Shown here one piece after another: positions 28,847 through 38,703 of a DNA stretch of 64,000 nucleotides (position 1 is its first letter; every line of letters begins with the position of its first letter). The stretch is taken from NCBI GenBank assembly GCA_947475735.1, contig CANJLQ010000002.1, positions 267,513 through 331,512 of the forward strand. Reading direction: 5' to 3'. The translations under genes and the position numbers were made by a program. The notes below the pieces were generated by a model. That model was not told the origin of the DNA. It was given only the letters and a program-made list of their open reading frames with translations, and searched no databases. The stretch comes from Caulobacteraceae bacterium. GTDB taxonomy: Bacteria; Pseudomonadota; Alphaproteobacteria; Caulobacterales; Caulobacteraceae.

Positions 28847-28886
28847 GCGGAAAGCGCGCGCGGGGGTTCGACGAGGGGAACATCTC

Positions 28887-30716
<1,830 letters not shown>

Positions 30717-30790
30717 TCGCGACGCCCTGACGCAACCTTCCTGGCCCGGTCGCATTCTGTCGTTACCTTGGCTTTGGAAGGATAGAAATC

Positions 30791-31045
30791 ATGGGACTCG
30801 GTATTATCGGTTGGCTCGTCATCGGCATTCTCGCCGGCTGGCTGGCTGAGAAAGTCATGGGCCGCAATCACGGTCTGATCACCAATCTGATCGTCGGCGT
30901 CATCGGCGCCCTGATCGGTGGCTTCATTGCCTCGAACCTGTTCGGCGTGCCGGTCGGCGGCTTCAACATCATGACCTTCCTGGTCGCGTTCGGTGGTGCC
31001 TGCCTGCTGCTGTTCCTGCTGGGACTGGTCAAGCGTCGCGCTTGA
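30791..31045 (+). CDS. GlsB/YeaQ/YmgE-family membrane protein
   Basis: An 84-residue protein with three predicted membrane helices: IIGWLVIGILAGWLAEKVMG, LIVGVIGALIGGFIASNLFG and the C-terminal FLVAFGGACLLLFLLGL. This is the transglycosylase-associated/GlsB family of small stress-related inner membrane proteins; the molecular role is not established. GGAAGGA lies about eight bases upstream of the ATG. It stands alone between glmS and a terminator. Confidence 0.92.
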   Translation: MGLGIIGWLVIGILAGWLAEKVMGRNHGLITNLIVGVIGALIGGFIASNLFGVPVGGFNIMTFLVAFGGACLLLFLLGLVKRRA

Positions 31046-31070
31046 TCGACACACTGCAGAACGAATGATG

Positions 31071-31097
31071 AAGGGCGGTCCTCACGGGCCGCCCTTT
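31071..31097 (+). terminator. intrinsic terminator after the YeaQ-family gene
   Basis: AAGGGCGG and CCGCCCTT pair around a short loop and are followed by a T-run, 26 bases after the stop. This is a convincing intrinsic terminator. Confidence 0.85.
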
Positions 31098-31116
31098 TTC
31101 CGTGGTTCCCTGTTTC

Positions 31117-31140
31117 CCGCTCATCCCGCAGGATGAGCGG
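31117..31140. repeat. palindrome, family B remnant
   Basis: CCGCTCATCC, CGCA and GGATGAGCGG form a perfect ten-pair palindrome. It has the same outer ends as the family B elements at 4837 and 39245 but lacks their interior, as if the two ends had been joined by deletion. It lies between the convergent YeaQ-family and hydroxyacid dehydrogenase genes. Confidence 0.8.
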
Positions 31141-31154
31141 AGAGGGTCAGGCCT

Positions 31155-32141
31155 TCAGAACATCGCCGGAATGACGCGGTCCGGCGGGCGGTGCCCATTC
31201 TGAAAGGTCATGATGTTGGCGATGACCCGATCGCCCATGTCCTGGCGCGCCTCCAGCGTCGCCGAGCCGAGATGGGGCAGCAGCACGACGTTGGGATGGC
31301 CGATCAGGCCGGGATGAATGGCCGGCTCGTTCTCGAACACGTCGAGCCCCACCCCTGCAAGGCTGCGGCGCGCGACCGCCTCCGACAGGGCCGCCTCGTC
31401 GATCAGCTCGCCCCGGGCGGTGTTGATCAAAAGGGCATGCGGCTGAAGCAGGGCCAGCCGACGCGCGTCCAACAGATGGTGGGTCTCCTTGGTCGCCGGA
31501 CAGTTCAGCGAGATCACATCCATGCGCGACAGCATCTGGTCCAGATCGTCCCAGTAGGTCGCGCCCAGTTCCTCTTCGATCCGCGGACTGACGGCCTTCC
31601 TGTTATGATAGTGGATCTGCATCCCCGACGCCTTGGCCCGGCGCGCCAGGGCCTGGCCGATCCGGCCCATGCCGACGATGCCCAGCCGTTTGCCCCACAG
31701 CTTTCGCCCGCACATCCAGGTCGGGGTCCAGCCCTCGAACCGGCCGTCGGCGATGACCTGGGCCCCCTCCACGATGCGGCGGCTGACGGCCAGGATCAGG
31801 CTCATGGCCAGGTCGGCGGTGTCCTCGGTCAGGACGCCCGGCGTATTGGTGATGATGATCTGGCGCGCGACGGCGGCGTCGATGTCGATGTGATCCACCC
31901 CCGCGCCGAAGTTGGCGATCATCTTCAGCCGCTCGCCCGCTCCGGCGATCAGGCTCCCGTCGATCTCGTCGGTGATGGTCGGCACCAGGACGTCCGCGCG
32001 CTGGACCGCCGCCTCCAGGGCTGCCCGATCCATCGGCACGTCCTTGAGGTTCAGCTCGGCGTCGAACAGCTCGCGCATGCGCGTCTCGACCGCGTCGGGC
32101 AATCTTCTGGTTAAGACGACCTTAAGCCGTGTGCTGGACAT
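31155..32141 (-). CDS. D-2-hydroxyacid dehydrogenase, glyoxylate-reductase-like
   Basis: A 328-residue NAD(P)-dependent dehydrogenase. The nucleotide site is LGIVGMGRIGQALARRAKA, followed by the NRK dinucleotide-specificity region. The catalytic Arg is in NTARGELIDE, the Glu in GLDVFENEP and the His in LPHLGSAT. Sequence style (FGAGVDHIDIDAA, NTPGVLTEDTADLAM) points to the glyoxylate/hydroxypyruvate reductase branch. The ATG at 32141 was chosen over 32186, which has no fold support. It is divergent from the SH3 protein gene. Confidence 0.93.
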   Translation of the reverse strand: MSSTRLKVVLTRRLPDAVETRMRELFDAELNLKDVPMDRAALEAAVQRADVLVPTITDEIDGSLIAGAGERLKMIANFGAGVDHIDIDAAVARQIIITNTPGVLTEDTADLAMSLILAVSRRIVEGAQVIADGRFEGWTPTWMCGRKLWGKRLGIVGMGRIGQALARRAKASGMQIHYHNRKAVSPRIEEELGATYWDDLDQMLSRMDVISLNCPATKETHHLLDARRLALLQPHALLINTARGELIDEAALSEAVARRSLAGVGLDVFENEPAIHPGLIGHPNVVLLPHLGSATLEARQDMGDRVIANIMTFQNGHRPPDRVIPAMF

Positions 32142-32220
32142 AGGAGCCTTGGATTTCCCGCGAGCGGTCTGCCCGGTGTCTAGCAAGTCTCACCCCCGTG
32201 TCCAAAGCCTGTCGCGCCGG

Positions 32221-32745
32221 ATGGCGACGATCTTGGCCGCCACGGCGCTCGGCGTTCTGGCCGGAGCAGGCGCGACCATGCCAGACGGCCGCCCGACGCC
32301 CACCGGGCTCGAGGTGCCGCGCTGGGTCTCGCTGAAGTCGTCGGAGGTGCGGGCACGGCAAGGACCCGGGCTGGATCACCGCATCCTGTGGGAGTACCGC
32401 GCGGCCGGTCTGCCGGTGCAGGTGATCGCCGAGACGCGCGAATGGCGAAAGATCTGCGATCCCGAGGGCGCGGTCGCCTGGATCCATCGCAGCGTGGCGT
32501 CCGGTCGTCGCGGCGCCTTCAACGCCTCGGCCGACGAAGTCCCTGTTCGGGCGCGGCCGGACGACGAGGCCGCGATCAAGGCCCGTTTCAGCCCACGCTC
32601 CCTGATCGCGCTGGACGACTGCGAAGACGGCTGGTGCCGCGTGCGCGCCAACAAGCTGCGGGGCTGGGTCAAGGCCGATTCGGTGTTCGGGGCCGCCGAC
32701 ACCGCCCAGTGCGACGCCGCGCGACCGGCCGGCGAAGCGCGCTGA
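32221..32745 (+). CDS. exported SH3-like domain protein
   Basis: A 174-residue protein with an N-terminal signal and two bacterial SH3-like domains: the first around PRWVSLKSSEVRARQGPG and WEYRAAGLPVQVIAETREWRKI, the second around EVPVRARPDDEAAIKARF and GWCRVRANKLRGWVK. Such domains often bind peptidoglycan or act in envelope signalling. The start is uncertain: ATG 32221 gives a short signal, while an in-frame GTG at 32176 would add 15 residues with a basic n-region. Confidence 0.82.
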   Translation: MATILAATALGVLAGAGATMPDGRPTPTGLEVPRWVSLKSSEVRARQGPGLDHRILWEYRAAGLPVQVIAETREWRKICDPEGAVAWIHRSVASGRRGAFNASADEVPVRARPDDEAAIKARFSPRSLIALDDCEDGWCRVRANKLRGWVKADSVFGAADTAQCDAARPAGEAR

Positions 32746-32862
32746 TCCCCCTGTCCCCCTGTCATGGGGCGGACGAAGCCGGTGTTGACCCCCGCCCCCG
32801 GCCATGTCACGCCCCCGCCACACTGGGCTCAAGCAGCGCGAAGCGCGCCAGCCCGACCAGGC

Positions 32863-33414
32863 ATGCCGGAGCCCACCCTTTTGAGCCAGTCGCAATATCC
32901 CTCGTCCTTCGACCACGCCGCCTTGCTGGCGTCGGGACGCGGCGAACTGTTCGGACCCGGCAATGCCCAGCTGCCGGCACCGCCGATGCTGATGTTCGAT
33001 CGGATCACCACGGTCACCGGCGACGGCGGCGAGCACGGCAAGGGCTATATGGAGGCCGAACTGGATATCCATCCGGACCTCTGGTTCTTCGGCTGCCACT
33101 TCATCGGCGACCCGGTCATGCCAGGCTGCCTGGGCCTGGACGCCATGTGGCAGCTGGTCGGTTTCTACCTGGGCTGGATCGGTGGGCCGGGACGCGGCCG
33201 GGCGCTGGGCGTCGGCGAGGTCAAGTTCACTGGGCAGGTGACGCCTGACGTCAGGAAAGTGACGTACAAGATCACGCTGAAGCGCGTCATCAACCGCCGC
33301 CTGGTCATGGGCATCGCCGATGGGGTTCTGGAAGCCGACGGCGTGCCTATCTATACGGCGACCGACATGCGCGTCGGCCTGTTCCAGCCGGGCGAAAAGC
33401 CGTCCGGCGGCTGA
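32863..33414 (+). CDS. fabA: 3-hydroxydecanoyl-ACP dehydratase/isomerase
   Basis: Dehydrates 3-hydroxydecanoyl-ACP and isomerises trans-2- to cis-3-decenoyl-ACP, the branch point to unsaturated fatty acids. The family core is near-identical to E. coli: [26 protein letters not shown] with the catalytic His, [14 protein letters not shown] with the Asp, and [11 protein letters not shown]. From the ATG at 32863 it is 183 residues, slightly long. An in-frame TTG at 32881 has GGAG nine bases upstream and would give 177. It starts the fabA-fabB-antiporter-fabI run. Confidence 0.96.
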   Translation: MPEPTLLSQSQYPSSFDHAALLASGRGELFGPGNAQLPAPPMLMFDRITTVTGDGGEHGKGYMEAELDIHPDLWFFGCHFIGDPVMPGCLGLDAMWQLVGFYLGWIGGPGRGRALGVGEVKFTGQVTPDVRKVTYKITLKRVINRRLVMGIADGVLEADGVPIYTATDMRVGLFQPGEKPSGG

Positions 33415-33469
33415 CAACTCACGATAACCGCGATCAACGCGGACCTAGGGCTTGAAAAGGAAACTCTGA

Positions 33470-34699
33470 ATGCGGCGTGTCGTCGTCACCGGTCTGGGCA
33501 TCGTCTCCTCCATCGGCACGGGGGCCCAAGAGGTCACCGCGTCGCTGCGCTCGGCGAAATCGGGCGTCGTCGCCGCGCCGGATCACATCGCGCATGGCTT
33601 CCGCAGCCAGGTCTGGGCCCCGCCGTCGCTCGGCGTGACCGCAGACGATTGGGGGCCCCTGGTCGATCGTCGCGCCGCGCGATTCCTCGCCAACGGCACC
33701 GCCTGGGGACACATCGCCTTCGAGGAGGCGTTGAAGGACTCGGGCATGACGGCCGAGGACATCCGCGACGACCGTATCGGCCTGATCGTCGGCGAAGGCG
33801 GTCCCTCGACCCAGGTCATCCTGCAGGCTGCTCAGACCACGATGGAAAAGGGCTCGCCCAAGCGGATCGGCCCCTTCGCCGTGCCCAAGGCCATGGCCAG
33901 CGGCCCGTCGGCGGTGCTGTCGACCTGGTTCCAGATGCGCGGCGTCAACTATTCGATCAGCTCGGCCTGCGCGACCTCGGCCCACTGCATCGGCGCGGGC
34001 ACCGAACAGATCCAGTGGGGCAAGCAGGACGTGGTCTTCGCCGGCGGCGTCGAGGACATCGACTGGTCCATGTCCAACATGTTCGACGCGATGGGGGCCA
34101 TGTCCTCGGACTTCAACGACCGTCCCTCGGTCGCCAGCCGCGCCTATGACCGGGACCGCGACGGCTTCGTGATCGCCGGCGGCGCCGGCATCGTGGTGCT
34201 GGAAGAGTACGAGCGGGCCAAGGCGCGCGGGGCCAAGATCTATGCCGAGGTCGTGGGCTACGGTGCCAACGCCGACGGCTACGACATGGTCGCCCCTTCG
34301 GGCGAGGGCGCCCAGCGCTGCATGAAGATCGCCCTCGACCAGGCCGGCGGCCGGACCATCGACTACTTGAACCCGCACGGCACCTCGACGCCGGTGGGCG
34401 ACTCCAAGGAGATGGAGGCGGTCCGCAGCGTGTTCGGCGACGCGATGCCGCTGATCTCCTCGACCAAGTCCCTGACGGGCCACAGCCTCGGTGCCGCCGG
34501 AGCGCAGGAGGCGATCTATTCGCTCTTGATGCTGCACCACGGCTTCGCGGCCGAGAGCGCCCACATCGAAAATCTGGACCCCCAGTTCGACGGCATGCCG
34601 ATCCTGCGTGAACGCAAGGACGGCGAACTGACCACCGTCATGTCCAACAGCTTCGGCTTCGGCGGCACCAACGGAACGGTGATCTTCTCCAAGGTGTGA
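33470..34699 (+). CDS. fabB: beta-ketoacyl-ACP synthase I
   Basis: A 409-residue condensing enzyme that elongates cis-3-decenoyl-ACP and, with FabA, sets unsaturated fatty acid content. The catalytic Cys lies in ISSACATSAHCIGAG near residue 166, and the His residues in NPHGTSTPVGD and LTGHSLGAAGAQE. The N-terminus MRRVVVTGLGIVSSIG is typical, and the fabA-fabB order is the classical one. AAAGGAAA lies upstream of the ATG. Confidence 0.97.
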   Translation: MRRVVVTGLGIVSSIGTGAQEVTASLRSAKSGVVAAPDHIAHGFRSQVWAPPSLGVTADDWGPLVDRRAARFLANGTAWGHIAFEEALKDSGMTAEDIRDDRIGLIVGEGGPSTQVILQAAQTTMEKGSPKRIGPFAVPKAMASGPSAVLSTWFQMRGVNYSISSACATSAHCIGAGTEQIQWGKQDVVFAGGVEDIDWSMSNMFDAMGAMSSDFNDRPSVASRAYDRDRDGFVIAGGAGIVVLEEYERAKARGAKIYAEVVGYGANADGYDMVAPSGEGAQRCMKIALDQAGGRTIDYLNPHGTSTPVGDSKEMEAVRSVFGDAMPLISSTKSLTGHSLGAAGAQEAIYSLLMLHHGFAAESAHIENLDPQFDGMPILRERKDGELTTVMSNSFGFGGTNGTVIFSKV

Positions 34700-34702
34700 G
34701 GC

Positions 34703-34722
34703 ACGGCGGGACGATCCGCCGT
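34703..34722 (+). promoter_or_regulatory. hairpin between fabB and the antiporter gene
   Basis: ACGGCGG and CCGCCGT pair perfectly around a six-base loop just after the fabB stop. There is no T-run, so it is unlikely to terminate fully. It could protect or attenuate the fabAB message before the antiporter gene. Confidence 0.4.
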
Positions 34723-34759
34723 CTGACGCATTCAGACCCGTTCAACGGAGGCTCCCCGC

Positions 34760-36055
34760 CTGGAAATCGACCCCTACATCCTGTTCCTGCTCGGCCTCGG
34801 CGCGATCGTCCTTCTGGTGTCCTGGGCCCCCAAGGGGCTCAGCCGGCTGCCGTTGTCGCTGGCCATGATCTGCGTCGGCCTGGGCGCCGGCATCTTCAGC
34901 TTCGATTTCCTGTCGTTCAATCCGGACCCCCGGACCTGGGACACCCTGACGGAGCGGCTGACCGAGCTCGTGGTGATCATTTCGCTGATGGGGGCCGGGT
35001 TGAAGCTGGATCGGCCGGTCAGCTGGAAGGGCTGGCAACCGACATGGCGGCTCCTGGCCATTGCCATGCCGCTCACGGTCGCGGCGACCGCCTGGCTGGG
35101 CGTCGCGGGGCTGGGGTTCAGCCTGGCCATGGCGCTGCTGCTGGGCGCGGCCATGGCGCCGACCGATCCGGTTCTGGCGTCCGACGTCCAGACAGGACCA
35201 CCGGGTTCGGGCGAGGACAACGAGGTCCGGTTCAACCTGACGGCCGAGGCCGGGCTGAACGACGCCCTGGCGTTTCCCTTCGTCAATCTGGCGATCCTGG
35301 TCTCCATGGCGGGAGCGGCGGCCTGGGCCGGAGAGGGGCTGGGGGAATGGCTGGCCGTCGACGTGGGCTGGAAACTGCTGGCCGGCGGCGGCATGGGCTG
35401 GGCGGTCGGAAAGGCCATGGGCTGGCTGTTCTTCCATGCCCACCGTCGCGGCCTGTCGCGGCACGCCGACGGTCTGGTGGCGATCGGGGCGACGTTCATC
35501 GCCTATGCGGCGACGGAGGTCGTCCACGGCTACGGATTCCTCGCCGTCTTCGTCTGCGCCCTGACGATCCGCGCGTCGGAACGCGAAGACGACTTCCATG
35601 AGGAGATGCACGACTTCGCCGAGCAGATCGAACGCCTCCTGATGATGCTGGTGCTGGTGCTGTTCGGCGGGGCGCTCGCCAACGGTCTGCTGGACGCCCT
35701 GACATGGACAGACGTCGGGATCGGCCTGGCCATCCTGTTCATTGTTCGGCCGGTGTTCGGATATCTGGCGCTGATCGGCACGCCTCTGCTCCGGCGGGAC
35801 AAGGTGCTGCTGGCCTATCTGGGCATTCGGGGGCTGGGGTCGGTCTATTACGTCGCCTACGCCCTCAATCACGGCCAGTTCGGTGATTCAGAGCGTCTGT
35901 GGGCCATCACCGGGTTCATCATCCTGACGTCCATCGTGGTCCACGGCGTGACGGCGACGCCGCTGATGGCGCTCATCGAGCGGCTGGGCGGCCGATCTTT
36001 GCAGGGCGAAGCGGCCCCTGCTAACCCTCCCCCCAAGGACGAACAGCTGGGCTGA
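34760..36055 (+). CDS. cation:proton antiporter, NhaP/CPA1-like, probable CTG start
   Basis: A 431-residue multi-spanning exchanger with about 12 helices. The ion-binding region is AMAPTDPVLASDVQTG followed by FNLTAEAGLNDALAFP, in which the acidic residues of the CPA1 family (Asp in TDP, Asn-Asp in LND) are retained. The frame upstream of the GTG at 34817 reads EIDPYILFLLGLGAIVLLV, a needed first helix. The only well-placed start for it is CTG at 34760, eight bases after AACGGAGG; an in-frame stop at 34724 rules out a much longer form. The C-terminal tail is short and cytosolic. It lies inside a fatty-acid gene run; transported ion unknown. Confidence 0.88.
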   Translation: MEIDPYILFLLGLGAIVLLVSWAPKGLSRLPLSLAMICVGLGAGIFSFDFLSFNPDPRTWDTLTERLTELVVIISLMGAGLKLDRPVSWKGWQPTWRLLAIAMPLTVAATAWLGVAGLGFSLAMALLLGAAMAPTDPVLASDVQTGPPGSGEDNEVRFNLTAEAGLNDALAFPFVNLAILVSMAGAAAWAGEGLGEWLAVDVGWKLLAGGGMGWAVGKAMGWLFFHAHRRGLSRHADGLVAIGATFIAYAATEVVHGYGFLAVFVCALTIRASEREDDFHEEMHDFAEQIERLLMMLVLVLFGGALANGLLDALTWTDVGIGLAILFIVRPVFGYLALIGTPLLRRDKVLLAYLGIRGLGSVYYVAYALNHGQFGDSERLWAITGFIILTSIVVHGVTATPLMALIERLGGRSLQGEAAPANPPPKDEQLG

Positions 36056-36091
36056 TCCGGTACCGGACGCCCGCCCAACGGAGATCAGAAC

Positions 36092-36913
36092 ATGGCGAGC
36101 GAGAGCGGCTGGAACATGCCCACGGGCGAACTCATGAAGGGCAAGAAGGGCCTGATCATGGGGGTGGCGAACTCGAATTCGATCGCCTGGGGCATCGCCT
36201 CGCAGCTGGCCGCCCAGGGCGCCGAACTGGCCTTCACCTACCTCGGCGAGGGGCTGGAACGGCGCGTGCGCCCCCTGGCCGAAAGCGTCGGGGCCAAGGC
36301 CCTGATCCAGGCCGACGTGACCGACGACGCCTCCATGGACGCCGCCTTCGCCGAGCTGGAAAAGACCTTCGGCACCATCGACTTCGTCGTTCACTCGGTG
36401 GCCTTCGCCAACAAGGACGAGCTCAAGGGCTCCTTCGTCGAGAACACGTCACGCGACAGCTTCCTGCTCGCCATGAACATCTCGGCCTTCAGCTTCGTCG
36501 ACGTGGCCAAGCGGGCATCGAAACTCATGCCGAACGGCGGGTCTCTGGTGACCATGACCTATCTGGGGTCCGAGCGCGCCATTCCGAACTACAACACCAT
36601 GGGCGTGGCCAAGGCGGCGCTGGAGGCCGCGACCCGCTACATCGCGCGCGACCTGGGACCTAAGGGCATCCGCGTCAACGCCATCTCGGCCGGCGCCATG
36701 CGCACCCTGTCGCTGGCCGGCATCTCAGGCGGCCGGGGGATGATCGCCCAGGGTCGCGCGATGTCGGCGATGAAGGAGGACACCTCGATGGAAGGCGTCG
36801 CCGGCTGTGCCCTGTGGCTGTGCTCGGACCTGGGTCTGTCCACCACCGGTGAAGTCATCCACGTCGACGCGGGCTTCCACATGATGGGCTTGCCGGACGG
36901 CGAGGAGGGCTGA
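36092..36913 (+). CDS. fabI: enoyl-ACP reductase (NADH)
   Basis: A 273-residue short-chain dehydrogenase that reduces trans-2-enoyl-ACP, completing each fatty acid cycle; it is the classical triclosan target. The cofactor site is GLIMGVANSNSIAWGIA, where FabI has no TGxxxGxG motif. SVAFANKDELKG follows, and the catalytic Tyr-x6-Lys is YNTMGVAK near residues 167-174. AISAGAMRTLSLAGI is the flexible substrate loop. CAACGGAGA precedes the ATG. With fabA and fabB upstream it completes a fatty acid cluster. Confidence 0.97.
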   Translation: MASESGWNMPTGELMKGKKGLIMGVANSNSIAWGIASQLAAQGAELAFTYLGEGLERRVRPLAESVGAKALIQADVTDDASMDAAFAELEKTFGTIDFVVHSVAFANKDELKGSFVENTSRDSFLLAMNISAFSFVDVAKRASKLMPNGGSLVTMTYLGSERAIPNYNTMGVAKAALEAATRYIARDLGPKGIRVNAISAGAMRTLSLAGISGGRGMIAQGRAMSAMKEDTSMEGVAGCALWLCSDLGLSTTGEVIHVDAGFHMMGLPDGEEG

Positions 36914-36942
36914 CATCCTCCCTCCCAAAGCGGGAGGGGACG
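36914..36942. repeat. short hairpin between fabI and doxX
   Basis: The 29-base gap is mostly an inverted repeat, CCTCCC and GGGAGG around TCCCAAAGC. It resembles the ends of the longer repeat elements of this genome and may be a remnant. GGGAGGGG at its end also serves as the Shine-Dalgarno of the doxX gene. Confidence 0.55.
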
Positions 36943-37368
36943 ATGCGGCGGGGGCTGTTTCTGAATGATCTGAAGGGCGGGACGGACCTGGCTCTGCTGG
37001 CGCTCCGGCTCTTCCTCGGCGCCTTCCTGATCTACGGCGTGTGGGACAACATCGTCTCGGCGGAGCGGATGGCGGAGTTCGTCAGCTTCCTGACCGGGCT
37101 GAACTGCCCCCTGCCAGAGATCGCCGCGCCCGTGGCGGTCTGGGCCCAGTTCGCGGTCGGGGTGCTGCTGATCCCCGGGCTGTTGACCCGTTGGGCTGGC
37201 ATCGTGCTGGCCATCAACTTCGTCGTGGCGGTCGCCCTGATCGCGCCGACGGGGGCGAGTTTCCGCGACCTCTATCCGCCCGCGATCCTGATCTTCATCG
37301 GCGCCCTGTTCGCCACCCAGGGGGCCGGCCGCCTATCGGCCGACGCGGCGTTAGGTCGCTCGACATAA
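36943..37368 (+). CDS. DoxX-family membrane protein
   Basis: A 141-residue inner-membrane protein with four predicted helices: LALLALRLFLGAFLIYGVW, a second in PVAVWAQFAVGVLLIPGLL, AGIVLAINFVVAVALIAP and the C-terminal YPPAILIFIGALFATQGAG. The DoxX fold is found in quinol-linked and thiol-related membrane enzymes, but the role of this member is unknown. It begins 29 bases after fabI, so it is probably co-transcribed. A large inverted-repeat region follows. Confidence 0.88.
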   Translation: MRRGLFLNDLKGGTDLALLALRLFLGAFLIYGVWDNIVSAERMAEFVSFLTGLNCPLPEIAAPVAVWAQFAVGVLLIPGLLTRWAGIVLAINFVVAVALIAPTGASFRDLYPPAILIFIGALFATQGAGRLSADAALGRST

Positions 37369-37680
37369 ATCAGGCGGTGGTTGGCTGGGCGCGACCGTCT
37401 GAAAGGTTTCATCACAGCGAGCACAGCGAAGGCACAACGGGCACGGCGGGACCGAATGCGCGGAGCGACCATCGATTGATCCTGTTTGAGTTCGAAGCTC
37501 AGGGTTTCGGCGAGGATGGATTGGCGGCAGAGCCGCCCTTAAATGGGCGAGGCGTCCGGGGTGACCGGTCGGCGACCTCAAAACCCGCTCGGTCCCGTCG
37601 TGTCCGTTGTGCCTTCGCTGTGCTCGCCGTGATGAACCTGTTTGCCGCGCTCGGATGCCTCCGCTGACGCACCAATGGCT
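37369..37680. other. gene-free gap containing a long inverted repeat
   Basis: This 312-base gap separates the convergent doxX and GST genes. Its main content is a long inverted repeat (37404-37640). I see no credible coding frame with a start and Shine-Dalgarno, and no terminator with a clear T-run. The short frames that cross it read only through the repeat arms. Confidence 0.7.
37404..37640. repeat. long inverted repeat, family F
   Basis: Left arm 37404-37455 and right arm 37589-37640 are near-perfect reverse complements over about 51 bases, with four mismatches and one single-base gap. Both contain a stretch reading GAGCACAGCGAAGGCACAAC on the strand of the left arm. They enclose about 133 bases that include a smaller GCGGC/GCCGC dyad. 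The size and symmetry suggest a miniature mobile element or its remains. I see no target-site duplication with confidence. Confidence 0.85.
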
Positions 37681-38391
37681 CTAGACGCTGGGCCGCGCCG
37701 GGATCGTCAGCCCCCTTGCCACCGCCGGCCGCGCCTCGCAGCGCGCCACCCATTCCGGCACGGCCGTCAGCGCGTCCCAGCCGACCAGATCGCCCGCCGC
37801 GTAGAAGGCGGGGATGGCGCGGACCCAGCCGATCAGGGCGATGTCGGCGATGGTGAAGTCGTCGCCCATGATGAAGGGCCGGTCCGCCAGACGGCCTTCC
37901 AGCACGCCCAGCAGCCGCTTGACCTCGGCGGCGAAGCGGTCGCGCGGCCGCTTGTCCTCAATGTCCTTGCCCGCGAACTTGTGGAAGAAGCCGAGCTGGC
38001 CCGTCATCGGCCCCAGCGCCGCCATCTGCCAGAACACCCACTGCAGGGTCTCGTAACGCCCCGCCGGATCGGCGGGGATCAGCTTGCCCGCCTTGTCGGC
38101 GAGGTAGCCCAGGATGGCGCCCGACTCCCACAGGACGAACGGCTTTCCGCCCGGCCCGTCGGGATCGAGGATCGCCGGAATCTTGCCGTTCGGGTTCAGC
38201 GACAGATAGTCGGCCGTCCAGGTCTGGTTCTGCATGATGTCGACGAAGTGCGCCTCGTACGGCAGGCCCAGCTCCTCCAGAGCGATGGCGACCTTCACGC
38301 CGTTCGGAGTGGGGGTGGAGTAGAGCTGCAGGACCGACGGGTCCTTCGGCGGATACTGGTTGGTGATCGGAAAGGCGCTGAGGTCGGCCAT
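37681..38391 (-). CDS. glutathione S-transferase, Nu class (YfcG/YghU-like)
   Basis: A 236-residue glutathione-dependent oxidoreductase. The thioredoxin-like domain begins LQLYSTPTPNGVKVAIALEE, where the Thr-Pro-Asn stretch is the Nu-class active site that binds glutathione or its disulfide. NPNGKIPAILD and WESGAILGYLADK are the cis-Pro and GSH-carboxylate motifs. The helical domain contains LGPMTGQLGFFHKFA as in YfcG. Nu-class proteins have disulfide-bond reductase activity more than classical conjugating activity. The ATG at 38391 was chosen because the fold starts there. Confidence 0.92.
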   Translation of the reverse strand: MADLSAFPITNQYPPKDPSVLQLYSTPTPNGVKVAIALEELGLPYEAHFVDIMQNQTWTADYLSLNPNGKIPAILDPDGPGGKPFVLWESGAILGYLADKAGKLIPADPAGRYETLQWVFWQMAALGPMTGQLGFFHKFAGKDIEDKRPRDRFAAEVKRLLGVLEGRLADRPFIMGDDFTIADIALIGWVRAIPAFYAAGDLVGWDALTAVPEWVARCEARPAVARGLTIPARPSV

Positions 38392-38529
38392 GAGATACAG
38401 TCCCGGTTGCGGTTGAGGGGCATGTGGGAGGCTTTCGCTCACGCGCAAGTGTCCGTTACCCGACGCATGGCGGGTTGACCGCGCCCGGTGCAGCTTGGCC
38501 TTATCCCGTCCTCAGCGAGGGAGGTGCCC

Positions 38530-38703
38530 GTGGCCCACAAGTTCGAAATCTACCAGGACAAGGCCGGAGAGTTCCGGGTCCGCTTCAAGTACAACGCCGA
38601 AGTCATCTTCTCGACTGAAGGCTACTCCGACAAATCCGGAGCAAAGCGGGCGATCGAGTCGATCAAGAAACACGTCGGCGACGCCGAGGTCGTGGACGGC
38701 TAG
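38530..38703 (+). CDS. YegP/DUF1508 family protein
   Basis: A 57-residue small protein with one DUF1508 repeat: HKFEIYQDKAGEFRVRFKYN followed by IFSTEGYSDKSGAKRAIESI. Family members form a compact alpha/beta domain of unknown function. The start is GTG with GGGAGG five bases upstream; longer versions using an upstream ATG lack such a site. Its stop codon interlocks with the rimM stop in CTAG. Confidence 0.88.
   Translation: MAHKFEIYQDKAGEFRVRFKYNAEVIFSTEGYSDKSGAKRAIESIKKHVGDAEVVDG

Noticed and set aside
28752..28886. glmS ribozyme or known riboswitch
   Set aside because: The gap is too short and lacks the ribozyme core; only a simple hairpin is visible.
37369..37680. Small genes in the inverted-repeat gap
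   Set aside because: Short frames here run through repeat arms and lack a plausible ribosome site or conserved sequence.
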